Source: Eucalyptus grandis (taxonomy: Eukaryota; Streptophyta; Magnoliopsida; Myrtales; Myrtaceae). Taken from it: DNA of 64,000 bases. A model generated the notes under the pieces. It made no database searches, had not been told where the DNA came from, and saw nothing but the letters and a program-made list of their open reading frames with translations. Shown in pieces: positions 1-12,800 of this stretch. The DNA lies in the NCBI RefSeq assembly GCF_016545825.1, contig NC_052618.1, positions 8,299,398-8,363,397 of the forward strand, given 5' to 3'. The translations under genes and the position numbers were made by a program. Each line of letters opens with the position of its first letter. Positions within the stretch are counted from its first letter, which is position 1.

Positions 1-119
1 CGTAAAGAATGGTTCCAGCAAAATAGTTGCTGTGTTTCGACGCTACTCTTCCTTCATCCACTTTTCTAGTGGCTCATCAGTTTGTCTTGGATGCTCCACT
101 GAGAAATATTCCTCTAGTG

Positions 120-600
120 AGCCTTCCTTTCCACTATGGCTTGCGAGGTTGGACCCTCGCCAAATCTGGAGAGGTTGTGCCTCACTTGCCCAATGCGAGG
201 CCGCCCTTGTGGCCACTGGCAAGGTTAGCCTCCACCTTGCCGGCCCTCGCCTCTTGCTGGTCGCCCAATCGACAATTGGCTAGAGGGAGGAGGAGGAGGG
301 GGAAAAAGAAAAGAAAAAGGAAATGAAAAAGAAAATAAATAAATAAATAAATAATTTGAAAAAAATATTAAAATATCATTAAAAATTGTCTACGCTGGCT
401 ATGCCACGTTAGCCTACGGCGTTCATGTTAGCAATATCCAACCAAAATTCGTTGGAAGGATTAAATTGATACTAGGTCAAAGGACTAAATTGACACCAAA
501 TCAAAAGTTTAGGACTAAATTGGCACCAATAAAAAGTTTATGATTAAGTTGGTATAAAGTCAAAAGGTTTATGACTAATTTGACATCAATGCAAAATGTT
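120..600. repeat. right half of a fold-back/MULE-like element with GC-rich core
   Basis: A GC-rich core (about 130-300) is followed by an A-rich spacer and then by about five degenerate copies of a roughly 30-bp unit built on ggactaaattggcacca (455-600). The same order (GC core, A-rich spacer, a gccac/cacgttagc boundary, then ggactaaattgg repeats) occurs at 47600-47966, where both arms of the element are present. I infer that this is the right part of a related element whose left arm is missing or lies outside the window. Confidence 0.45.
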
Positions 601-2265
601 TATAACTTTTCCGACACTATCACAAAAGTTGTCGAGGATTTATTGGCCAACCACAAAGAGGTCTTTGGTTTTTTTGGGATGCGATGTGAAAATAAAATTT
701 TATGCGCGATACTTTGTTGGGCTTGTTCCAAATTTGTCGCTATGTAGTATTTCCATAAGAGACCACAAAGAATAAAATGCTGAATACCCAACCTCTTTTG
801 TTTTCCATTTTCACCTACGATATCTCTGTGTGTGGAGAGGGAGTCCAAATGTGATTATGTTTATCATTGTGTTTGTTGGATGTAATTTTTTTTTTTTTTA
901 GAAATTAAACTTTTTGACACAAAATTATGTACTAACTTCACATAGAAAATCAATGTGAAGATCTAGATCGATATAGCTATATAAAAAACAGTCTCTGTAG
1001 GAGAAAATTCTGAGTTTGTTTATGTTACCATTGTTTTAGCTGGGTGTAATTATTCTGTTTGAGAAATTGTTTTTTACACAAAGAAAATATATGCACTAAC
1101 CTCCTACAAAAATCAATGTGAGAAGCTATATTTATAATTATATAATTATAGTTTCCTCCCTGGCTGCATCTAAGACTGACACCAAGCATTCTAGATGACC
1201 AGAATTTAGAAAGGACTTCTCCTTATTCCAAGAATTGGATTTTCTACATTCTCGAGTGAAAAAGGTGCCCACCTAGGCTCCACTTAAGCTAATGTTATGC
1301 ATTACTGATTAGATAGATTATTCACATATGATAATATTTTTATGTGCATTAATTTCTTATTAACTAGATAAAAGGTTGTACTCAACCTAATTACAAGGAA
1401 TATATGCCTCATGACTTTAATTGTTTTTACTTAGTCAAAATATTTTCAAACGGCTATAATGCATCTACAGAATTGGGGGTAAATTGACCTTTGCAACCTA
1501 TCAATTATGATGGGCATGTTTGTCATGTGAGACTAATAAACGCATAGAATTTTAGCCAGCTAACATTCAACTATCTCCAAGGCAAATATTATGACTATCT
1601 TTCATTTAATACTATTACTTTGACATTATACTTATTTAGCATTCATTGTCATTTTCTTAAAAAGTAATACAGAGTGCAAAATTCACTCACTCGTTACAAT
1701 AAAACGTTATGCTTGCTTAACCCCAAGATTAGCGTCGCTGATTGGGGCGTTGCGAGATTTTCAGCTCGGAATTGGGGAATCACCCGTTTGTCCACAAGTT
1801 GCGAGTGAGTTGTTCTGGTTAGAGTCACCTACATAGGCCAAGGCCTGAGCTCAACCTCCACATCGGTGCTTTTAGATTATAAAAAAAGAAGAAGCTTAAT
1901 TTATATGGTATTTTTTTTTATTATGTTCCCTTATTCCTCATAAAAATAGGTAGTTATTATGCAAAAGATCTTTATCAACAAAACTACAAAGAGAATGTCC
2001 CTCGTGACTTTAATTAGTCATAACATCTTTATTTTGGAAATTAGTTGGAACCTTTTCAAATAGTCATAATAAATACACTGATTGAGGAGTAATTTGACAT
2101 ATTCTAATCTAACACTTATGGTTTCCCTGTGAACTGAGTTTTTCATTTTCACTTGAAGGATTGATTTGAGGGGCTTTCTGTTGAGAAACCTGTGAAAGTT
2201 AGGAAGATGACACATGAGAACTCGAGCCATCTTTTCACCCAAGGGCCAACATTATTTGGATATTT
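601..2265. other. non-coding upstream region, no gene seen
   Basis: This is AT-rich sequence without a convincing open frame. Short open frames here have no recognisable domain and no supporting splice context. A short stretch at about 1720-1870 is more GC-balanced and looks like part of a dispersed repeat, but I could not assign it to a family. Confidence 0.5.
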
Positions 2266-2697
2266 GTGCTTTACCGGCGAAGGAAAGGATGGAGACTTAA
2301 ACATTGTGATGGTCACAGATCAAGTCAAGGAAAGATGAAATGGGTCATCCATTTCATTACTCCATTGTTTGCAAGTCCACATTGGTGGCTTGATAGAGGC
2401 GACCAACAGCGAACTGACTTTTATAGTAAATCGTTGGATCTCCAGTACTGAATCTCAGCCATTGATTCCTCATCCTTTCTGTACTCATATATCTTCACCG
2501 CCTCCGTCTCTCATCATTCTTGCCGTGTCTTGCTCTGTTTTCTCCTCCTCAGAACCATTCTTCTTCCTCGTCCTCTTCTTCTTCACTGTCTGCTGCCCCT
2601 TTTTTTTTTATCATTCTCTCTCTCTGTCCCTCTCTGTGTGTGTCTCTCTCCCTCTCTGTTTCTCATTCTTTCTTTCTCGGAAAAAAATTAAAGGAAA
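2266..2697 (+). promoter_or_regulatory. putative 5' leader / proximal promoter of the CNL gene
   Basis: This stretch lies immediately before the CNL start codon. It ends in a long pyrimidine-rich tract (about 2500-2680, mostly CT and TTC repeats), as is common in plant 5' leaders. A weak TATA-like catatatc lies near 2487. The transcription start cannot be placed from sequence alone. Confidence 0.35.
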
Positions 2698-5598
2698 ATG
2701 TCGATCGATTCTGCCATTCCTGTCGCATGGGATGTCTTGAAGTGCGTAGTTACTCCTATCAAGCGTCAATTCGGATACGTGATGTTCTCCAAGAGTTATG
2801 CCCTGGATCTTAACAAGGAAGTCCGGAATCTGGAGAACGAGGCTGAGAGGGTCCACGTTGTTGCGGAAGTGGCCAGAAACAATCTTCGGAATTTCTACAA
2901 TGAGTTCACGGAGTGGGAGGCAAGTGCTGAGAAGGCATTGAAGGAGGCGCAAGACCTGCTGGGCAATTTTGAAAAAGATAGCAAGACGTGCTGCTACGGG
3001 ACTTTTCCCGACCCCAAATGTCGCTATCAATTCAGCAGGAAGGCTGAGGGCAAGATGGAGGTCATTAAGCAGCTCACTCAAAAATGCAACGGATTCAAGG
3101 GATTGAACGACATCTCCTTTAGTGATCCAGCTCCGGGAAATGTCGCTGCTCCGAGTCCCGCCAGGAGCGAAGGCAAAGATGTCCTCCAGTGGGCCACCGT
3201 GACAGCCTCCGCTTCTTCTGCCTCGACTTTAATTAAGCTTAGGGACGATGAAGTCTTCGAATCCAGAGCTTCGATCATACGGGATATCATGGTCGCTCTT
3301 GCCGATAACAGCAAAAGTGTGATTGGGGTTTACGGGATGGCTGGCGTGGGCAAGTCCACCCTTTTGGCAGATGTCGAAAGGAGAATAAGGGAAGACAAGT
3401 CGTTTGATCTGGTCGCTAAGGTTGAGGTGTCGGAAAATCCTGACATCAAGAGGATTCAAGGAGAGATTGCGCATGCGTTAGGCTTGGACATAAAGGACAA
3501 AGAGTATGTCAACGTGCGAGCGGATCTTCTGCGCAGTAGGTTGGAAAATGAGGAGAGGATGAAAGAGGAAAATAATGAGAAGAGGAAGAAAAAGAAGGTC
3601 CTCATAATACTGGACAACCTGTGGGAGGCGCTCGACTTGAAATCAGTCGGCATTCCTTGCGGACATGATAACAAAGTCAGAGGATGCAAAATATTGTTGA
3701 CATCAAGAACTCGAGATGTCTTGCAAACGGAAATGGGTTGCGACGACACCTTTCACCTTGGTGGGCTGCAAGAGGAAGAGGCAAGAAGATTGTTTGAGAG
3801 GTATGTGGGAGACAAAGTTTGCAATGTCGAGTTCAAACCCTTGGTGGATGAAGCACTCCACAAATGTGCAGGTTTGCCTTTCTTAATTGTCCATGTGGCA
3901 AAACATCTTAAACACGCTAATTTATCCGGATGGAAGAATGTTTTGAAACAACTCAAGTTGTCTAAGAACGAGGGAATTGGTGAGAAAATAAATAAGATGC
4001 TGCAATTCAGTTATGACCATTTAAAAGGCGATGATGTGAAATCATTGTTACAACTCTGTGTTGTCTATGGCGTCTCTAATCCCTCTATCGAAAACTTGGT
4101 GAGGTATGGTGTGGGTTTGGGGTTATTTCGAGAGGATAACATGGAAGAAGCTAGAGATAGTTTGACATCATTGATCAGTATTCTTCAAGCCTACTCCTTT
4201 TTGTTAGAGGATGGAGATGCTTATAGTATCAAGATACATGACTTGGTTCGTGAGTTTGTTGCCTTGGTTACTTCAAGAGATCACCCTTTTCTTGTGTTAA
4301 AAGATAAAGATAAGTTTGTAACAGAGTGGTCGAAGGACAAGCTCAAAAGCTGTTGGGCAATATGCTTCCCTAACATTGACATGAAGGAGCTACCTGAAGA
4401 ATTAGATTGCCCCGAATTGCATATCTTTTTGTTGTTCGCGAACAATGAATCTCTTATTGTTCCAAATTCATATTTCAACTCTATGAGAAAACTCGTGGTC
4501 TTAAATCTTAAAGGGATACGTCTCACTCATTCGCCTCCATCGTTTCAACTCATGGAGAACTTACACACTTTATGTCTTGATGGTTGTCTATTAGAGGATG
4601 TAGCTAGCGTTGGCAACTTAAAAGGGCTACAAATTCTCAGCTTTGTGAACTCCAAAATTCACCAATTGCCCAAAGAAATTGGGCAGCTAGCAGAGTTAAG
4701 GTTATTAGATTTGAACCATTGTTCACAACTTCGGGTAATTAAACCGGGTGTGCTTGGAAGCTTGATCAAATTGGAGGAGTTATATATGGAGAATAGTTTT
4801 GATGAATGGAATGCTGTGAAGCAAACTCCACCAACCAATGCTAGTCTTATTGAGTTGAATAACATGAAGAATTTGTACACTTTGCATGTATCCATTCCCG
4901 ATCCAAATGCCTTGCCAGAGGATCTAAACGTTGAGAAATTAACCAAGTATAAGATCCAAATAGGTAACACAAGGGGTTGGCCAAGCGAGTTCAAAGGATC
5001 GAAGGCATTGAAGCTCAAGTTGGATCCAATGAACGACATTCTTCAAAAAAGATGTGTACGGACCACCTTAGACAGAAGCGATGATCTATATTTGGATGGG
5101 CTGAATGGAATTGAGCAAAGTATTTCCGAGTTATTCCTAGAAGGTTTTCCAACATTAAAGCATCTACACATCAAGAATAATCTCTTCGTCCGTTACCTCC
5201 TCGGATGGCATTCCCAAACTGCTTTTAAGATGTTGGAGTCATTATGTCTCGAGAATCTCATTAGCTTCAAGAAAATATGCCACAATATCTCCTCCAAGCC
5301 CTTCGGTACATTAAAAGTAGTACAAGTCGTAGGGTGTCACAAGATGGAAGTTTTGTTTCCTCTTTCATTACTAAGAGAACTTCCACAGTTAGAAGAGATT
5401 AGAGTTGTCGATTGCAACTTAATGCGAGAGATTGTAGAAGTTGATGATTGTGGGAAAATTGAGTTGCGTAATTTGCGTGTATTGAAATTGCATGACTTGC
5501 CAAGTATCAAGAACTTTTTCACCACCAAAACAGCTCCTTCGGGTGGTATATCGAATGACCAAGTTGGTAGTCAAACTATATTCTTCAATGGACAACAG
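2698..5598 (+). CDS. CNL exon 1: coiled coil, NB-ARC and first LRRs
   Basis: It encodes 967 codons with no internal stop and ends in phase 0 at caacag/gtaact. Order: an N-terminal helical CC region (about 1-150), a Ser/Ala-rich linker (about 150-185), NB-ARC (about 185-440) with the P-loop lysine at 219 and the kinase-2 aspartate at 306, a winged-helix region ending at the IHD motif (513-515), then degenerate LRRs from about 565 to 960. A very basic/acidic run (many K, R, E and N, about 285-300) sits just before kinase-2. The ATG at 2698 is the first one after the pyrimidine-rich leader and fits the family's N-terminus. If intron 1 is retained, the frame runs 11 more codons to a stop at 5632-5634. 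Confidence 0.9.
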
Positions 5599-8500
5599 GT
5601 AACTTTTTATCAAAAGAATGTAGTATTTTTTTAATCTTTCCTTCCTTTGTTAATTAGATGTCACATAGATTATGATGCATATTCTTTTGTTGAATTCAGT
5701 TCATTTTCTTCCTATTTTCTTTATCCATTCGTGCCTCCTTCTAATTAGATAAACCCATCTTCCGTTTCTCTTCTCTTTTGAGATGGTTGCGTTTTTTATC
5801 CTCATTTTTGTATGTTTGTTTTGGAAAATTTATTTTATTTTAACACATTCAAAAGCCAAAGGATGATTTGGCTAAAATAAATACAGAAGAATTGCGACTT
5901 TTCAGTTAAAAAATCACACGCAAATAGTAAAATACATGAAGGTTTGACATCCGCAATAATATAAATGTTGAAGTGATATATGTGATAATTAGAAGTTTAG
6001 GAGTACAGGTGTACAAGTTTATAGGGGGTTGTGTGTAATTTCTCTTTAATTTTTATTTTCTTGACATAAATGATTACTATATTGATGTAATTAGCATGAT
6101 TGAAGAATGAGGAAAAAAATAAGAGTGTTGCAATTAAATAGTGAAATAATGAAGAAAGAGACAAGGGGACGGGCAATAAATAACGGGTGGCTTGTTGAGA
6201 GAGGAGTTGTAATATTGCCGAACATGCGTAATGGAAAAAAAGTTAGGAGGCTTCGTAAAAACTATTTTTCAAAAAAATATTTTTCTTATTTTATGATGTT
6301 TGGTTTACTTAGGTAAATTTGCCAATGAAAAATACTTTCTTATTCAATGGAAAACCTGTGCTTCAATTTAAGAAAATGATTTCTTCTTTGAAAAACTAGA
6401 AAACTTTTTCCAAAATCTAACTAGGTATTTAAACGCCAGCTTTGGGTCCTTGGCATTCAGGATTAGGTCTCCTAGTGCCCGGGCCTAGGTCCATGAGGCC
6501 AAGCTTGGGACCTCGGCGCCCTAGCACCCACACTTAGGTCCATCAAGGCTGAGCCCGATGCCCGAGCACTTGAGCGTGCTCGAGTCCCTAATGCTTGAGC
6601 TTTGGTCCCCGACAATTAGACCTTGGTTCATAAAGGCCGTGTGTGAGTCCTCGGCATTCGAGCTCAGGCCCTTATTTAATGAAACATTTGTTCTTATAAA
6701 AAAATTGAAAAGAAATTCAAATTTTTAATTATTATTACTTTTAATTTTTTGTTGTATTTTAAATTTTAAATTTTTTCTTTTTCCTTTTTCCTTGGTTCGC
6801 CACGGGGACGACCGGCAAATCGGCCAAAGGCGAGAGGCGAGCTTGCTTGTGGTTAATCATTGGCCGTTCTTGTGGTGGTGACCAGCCAAAGAAGAAGGAA
6901 AGAGAAAAAGAAAGAAATGATATAAATAATTAAAATTTCATTTAAAAAGAAAAAAAGAAAAACTAATAATAGAAAATCATTAAAAGAAGTGCATAGAGGA
7001 AAATCAAATTAGATTTTCCATACAAAATTTCATAAAGTAATTTTTAGTTCATTTTTGGCTTTCAACCACACATCGAAAAAACACTGGGGTTCGCCCCAAG
7101 AGCCACACTTCCAACTTGGAAGGGGGAGGTGGGGGCTTCAAATCCCCACATTCTCCAGGGGATTTGGGGTGGGGACAATTTCATTGCGGGAGTGGGTTTC
7201 GACTCCCATGCCCCGCGAGGAGACATGGCAAAAGTCCGAGAGTGTGTGTTATAGTAGAATTAGAGTAGGACTGAAAAAAAAAAAAAAAAAAAAAAACCAC
7301 ACATCGAAAAATATTGCTATTTTTCAGAAAATGATTTTCTGGAAAATATTTTTTAGAAATGTCATATTTTCATATATAGTTCTAAGATTGCTAATGGCAA
7401 TATGTTTAATTATATGTACTGATGTAGTCAACATAAAAGAAAGACATAGATATGCTTGTGGAGAAAGTGTCATAGGAGTTGTAACATTCTAGTCATGAGT
7501 CATTTGAGTCCTAAATATTTTATTTTGGCTGAGACCTCGGCATTTCGCAATACACGCAAATCAAGTTATAATGTTAATGTCGATGATAGATTTCATCCTC
7601 AGAAATCATACCATTCTCTTTTTCATGAAATTAAGTATGACTCTGACCTAAATAAAAGGATAATGTAAATATATGGACCATAATTGAGTGCAGACTTGAT
7701 TATCATAATTTACTAAAAAAGAACTCAAAAATTTTATGCGAAGCGGTAAAAGATCAATTTTAACATTTTCTTGCTTTGTCTAGATAAAAAAGCTTGGGTT
7801 TAATTTTATTAATTAATTCTCTTAATCAAGTTGTTCGCTCATTTCTAAACAACTTCATGTGCTTCGTTCCTTCATTATGGTCAAAATCATGCTTCCAATT
7901 TGTTGAAATTTTAAAATGAAACAATTTGTAGATGAATGCTCAAAATCTTGATTTAGTAGAGGCTCGAGCATATGAAATAGCAATCAAGATATAGTAGGTT
8001 GTAACATTCATAATATGAATAATTAATAATTCTGTATAATAAATCTTTATCACCCTGGAATCTGACTTAGAGAACTGTCTGAGATAATTTCCCGACAAGA
8101 AAGAGAAGTTAGTATAGTAAGGATTGCCCTTTCATAAAGAAAGGGCACAGCTATCTTGTACAGCAAAAATTGCTGCTGGAAGAGCCTTTTAGTTGACTAG
8201 AGAAAATTGCCCTCTTATAATGGGCAGCGATCGTCACCGACATTGGTGGTGGGGCCTAAGACTTAGGCAATACGTTAGTTTCCCCATCAATTAAAAAAGA
8301 GTCGTGGAAATTAAGTTGTGGGTCCGACAAAGTAGTGTGCCTGAGTATCTTCGCATGGAGAGAGCTTGCTTTCAAAGACAATGGAGGAGCTAGATTGGTC
8401 CCAAAGAGGTCGTGAGGCTTTTAACTTTCTAGGGATCTAAATCTTCATTGAAGAATTACTCTCGCGTAAATACTTCAATACTTCATTCTTATATTTTTGC

Positions 8501-9844
8501 TTACAATCCAGATCTGCAAATATACGTGGGATTATAATGACATACCTCTTTTAACTGTAAAAAAACTCTCCGACATGGTAAAGAGGTGGCAGCCAACGAG
8601 AGTAGGAGTTTGAAGGTTGGTTCGTCGGGGATGATGATAGTCCAATGAACGAAACACAGAGAAGTTCAACTTGCTGTATAGGTGGGAGCGACGGGTGGGC
8701 CCGGGGTAGATGGGAGATTGCGAGCAGCTTTGCAGACGCAGGATTTTCTCCATTTTTTTATTTTTATTTTGGTCAGAAGGATTTTCTCAAGTTAAGGCAG
8801 TGAACTTTTGAAAAGGAAGAATTGCTCTTTACAAAAAAAAGACAAGAAAAATAAAGTGTTCCATTCTAATAAAGGACAACAGCGTTCCTTCACCTAAAAA
8901 GTTGTGGTTTTACACATTTTGGCTGTGGATTTAGACTCATCCTTAAGGAAATTACCACAAGGACAATTAATAGGACAGGTAGATCAGCTGATAGACCTTA
9001 AATAAATGTCCGATGTAATTTACTAAGGATAGGAAGAAAGAAGTTCACGATAATCTCAATTTGTTTTATTATTTCTCACGGAAAGCTGAGGTCACTGGAA
9101 ATTTCACACTTACAAGAACTTAGAGGTAACGTGCTGTCCCTAAAGATAGATTACTGTCTTTAACAAGGACTTAAAAGAAATTTACAATGCTTCAGTTAAT
9201 TACTAAACACAATAACTTCATGACAATTTGGGTTAACTTGCTTTGTTATTGGTTACTCACTAAGTGGTAGCATTCTATGTTGCGATCTCTATAGTTAAAC
9301 CAAAGGATTTGCAGCAAAGGGTTGTACTAACTATATAGAGATATGGTCGAGAGTTGGATCACTTTAGGCAAATTATGCTTAGAGGAAAATTACACTAATG
9401 TTGAGTACTTAGTGATGCCTTGGTAGCATTACAAAGTATGAAAGGAAATTTGAGTATGGATTGCTTCCAGCCTACTATGCAAACGTTGTCCACGACGCGC
9501 ATGAATGGCTGAACCGTATCGTCTTCTCTCTCTCTCCATCCATCAAGAAGTTGTCCAACGTCATGAGAGCGCCTACATCTTCTTTCTCTCCTTCTCCCGG
9601 CCCGTTGAAGGGCTGAGAGCCAGATCCGCTTGCCTCCGCCATTGCAACACCCATCCGCCACCGCCATGACTGGCCACCACTCAATTCCATCGATGTCGCC
9701 ACCAACAGCTCGCGGATTCAATTCAACCCTTGCGTTCATTCATCTCCTTGCAAAGCGGTGCAAATTCTCTTTGCCCGCAATTGCCGTCCGTAGCAGGCAC
9801 GGCCAACGAATTTGACTCTAGCACTGTCGCGTCTTCATGAGGTT

Positions 9845-9894
<50 letters not shown>

Positions 9895-12800
9895 CTGGCT
9901 TGTGGCTTGTGACTATTTGTGCGAGATGCAGACAATGGTTGTAAGGATCATAGGGGATGATCCATGCCCCTGGAAGTTAATATTTAATGATAGGAGGAAA
10001 TACGTGGCTATAATGAAGTACTAATTATTACCATATGTTGATCCCTATCCACCAAAATTTCAACTTCTGGTTCTGGCAAATGAATAATCATTGAGTCCTC
10101 CTCTTTATGGACAACACATACAAAGAAACCCGCCAATAGTCAAATAATTAGTGAACTTATGATTGCAATCCTGCCTTATTGGGATAGTCATTCACTTGTT
10201 GGAATGAGTAATTTTCCATTGGCAGTAAGTTGTCCATGCTTTTCGTAATCACAGTCATTCTATATTCTTTACTTTTTTTTTCATGGCAGTAATCTCCACT
10301 TGTGAGATACCAATTTACTTTCCAGCAATAATCCTAGTAATTCATCTTCAAAGTAATTAGATACCCTAAAGGGAGTAGTTCACCTTATAGGAAGTAATTT
10401 ATCTTGAAAGTACTTTTGCTTTATCGGGTCATTAGTTTTTTTTTGTCCTTAGGAATCTGAATGAGAGAAAAATTCTCGATGACTGTAATTCCCCTTATTA
10501 TTAGTAAATTGCAAGCCAAATCTAATCGTGATAACATCCCTTGTTATATTGTAAATAAAAATTTAAGCTCATTGGTTGTCTTTCGGGGTCGTAAAGTGCC
10601 CTTTTAGATTGTAAAAGTAGCTTTTGTTTATCTATGATTTTTGTCTATGCAAAAATTATGAATAACTTGCTATAGCACTGATATTTTTGCCCTGTCTTTT
10701 GTAATTATATATGCTTATGCTAATGGATCTATCCACCAGGGTTCAATGCCATCCCTGGAGTCCTTGATTATGTCTGAACTTCCCAATCTGAAAGATATAT
10801 GGAGCGATGAATCTCCACTAGGAGTAAGCAATCTCCGATCTCTAGAGGTTTTGGGGTGCAAATCTCTCTCAAAGGTTATTGACTTCTTGTCTCTAGTAAA
10901 GCTACGGAAGTTACAAACCTTAAGTATAAAAGATTGCATTTCGGTGCAAGAGATTTTTGACCTTGTTGGACCAAGTACTGGTGGAAATGTTGAGACCCTC
11001 TTTGAGCTAACTAACTTAAATTTATGGGGTTTGTCGAGTTTGAGGTGCATATGGAACAAGAATCCTTGTGGAATAGTGAGATTCCATAATTTGAAGAAGC
11101 TAGATGTGTTCTGCTGTGACAAACTTGAGTTTCTATTTCTCCCATCCACGGTTCAATCTCTCCCTCAACTAGGAGCACTAGAAGTAGGGTTTTGCGAGAA
11201 GATGGAGATAATTATTATGGAGGAAGAAGGGCAGGGAATGGAAACATCAAAGACTCCAGTATTCCCAATGTTAACCAATATAAAGTTTATATATATGAAC
11301 AGTTTGACGTGCTTCTCTCATGAAAAATGTGAGATTGATTTGTTATTTTTATCATTGAAGATTTTCTTGTAGATAAACTCATCCCTACAATACAAATGGT
11401 GACATTTATTTCATCTAATGAAAAATCAATGACAGGTTCCCAAGAAGCTTGGAGTCAAGACCATGTCAAATCAAGCTCCATTGCCCTCTTCAATCAAGAG
11501 GTACGTGATTAACTTTAAGTCAAAATATTTAATATAAAAAAATATGCTCGATTAGAATAATTGGCATAAATTTTCTATGTTATAGTACTTGGGAAGTTTA
11601 GGGGCTGTTTGTTTGTGTTCCTGGTCCGTGTTTACAAACACAATTTCTGTTTTTTGTTCCAGGGAACAAAAACATAACAGAAACGCGTTTATTTGCATTT
11701 TTGTTCCAAATCTATTTTTTTGTTCCTGGAACAAATTTGGAACAGAAACAAGAAACAAGAAAATCCCGTTTCTTGTTTTTGGAACACTTTCAAGAAATAA
11801 TTTTTCTCTCTCCTATTTTTTTTTCTTTCTTTTCTTCTTATTTTTTCTTTGGCCGGTCGCCAGCCTTGGCCATGGCCGACGACCAACCATCAAGGGTTTT
11901 CGACACCGTTGAGGGTCGGCGACCTTGCCGGAGCATCGCCGGCTGCTAGCAAGGCTGAGCTCACACCGCCGGCGAGGCCAAGCTCGCCCAGCCAAGGCGA
12001 GGCCACCGGCCTCGTTGGTTGGTCGCCCGGCCATGGCCGAGGCCGGCGACCAGCCAAAAGGAAGAAAAAGAAAAACAGAAAAAGGAAAAATAAAAATAAA
12101 ATAGGAAAAATAAAATAAAAATATTAAAAAATTAAAAGAAACAAAAAAATTATAAAAGTTTACCAAACGTGTTTATGTTCTTTTTCTATTCCAAGAACAA
12201 ATATACCAAACACGTTCTTCTGTTCAAAAATTGTTCCCCGAGTAGAAATAGTTTTTTCTATTTCATTTCTGGAACAATTTTTGTACAAAACGTTATCAAA
12301 CGCACCCTTACATGCTGTGTATTTCAAGTTGCCACATGGCCCTACAAACAAAGAGCAAGTTTCAATTCACCCCATTCCCTAGAAATCAAGAGTTGGATCA
12401 ATCACACAAATTATTAAAAACAGTACAAAAAGAAGAAGAAGAAGAAGAAGAAGAAGAAGAAGAAGAAGAAGAAGAAGAAGAAGAAGAAGAAGAAGAAGAA
12501 GAGATAGGCATATAAATAATTAGTATGCTTACCTACTTAAATAATTTAAACGAACAAATAAATAGTTATACCAAAGACAAAGCACGATCAAAATAAAAAT
12601 TAAGTTAGTTACAAAGCCTAACTTTGTTTAAGATTGATTACAATCCACATAATCACTGCACCCTAAAATCTGGACAAGTAAAAGGAAAGTTACCTGTCAA
12701 ATTGTGATTTTAAGTTGAAATGAAGAATTTAAAGTAGATTCACTACATATACCTTCAGTGAGCTCAAATGTTAACTCTCAAATTGCAGGGTTAAATTTCA

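Larger units (their letters stand above)
6240..7360. repeat. degenerate MITE-like region with GC-rich cassette
   Basis: Both ends are rich in motifs of the gaaaa/ttttc type: the left end near 6255-6420 and the right end near 7315-7360 (ttttcagaaaatgattttctgg). A GC-rich stretch near 6790-6900 resembles the cores seen in other elements of this window. Exact ends and a target-site duplication could not be defined. Confidence 0.3.
5599..10739 (+). other. CNL intron 1 (5.1 kb)
   Basis: It opens with gtaactttt and closes with tatccaccag. It carries a GC-rich minisatellite (about 6430-6665), a SINE (7080-7296) nested near an AT-rich transposon-like stretch (6240-7360), and a (GA)n tract (9846-9892). 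Apart from these, the sequence is AT-rich and I see no gene. The weak open frame on the minus strand near 9400-9740 has no domain I recognise. Confidence 0.75.

Noticed and set aside
2611..3081. 156-codon minus-strand open frame
   Set aside because: It is the antisense shadow of CNL exon 1 and the pyrimidine-rich leader.
7055..7492. 145-codon open frame
   Set aside because: It runs through the SINE body and its poly-A tail (poly-lysine), so it is not a gene.
9395..9739. 114-codon minus-strand open frame in intron 1
   Set aside because: It has no recognisable domain and an arginine/glycine-rich composition, and lies next to a microsatellite.
12312..12515. open frame ending in a long glutamate run
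   Set aside because: It is created by the (AAG)n microsatellite.
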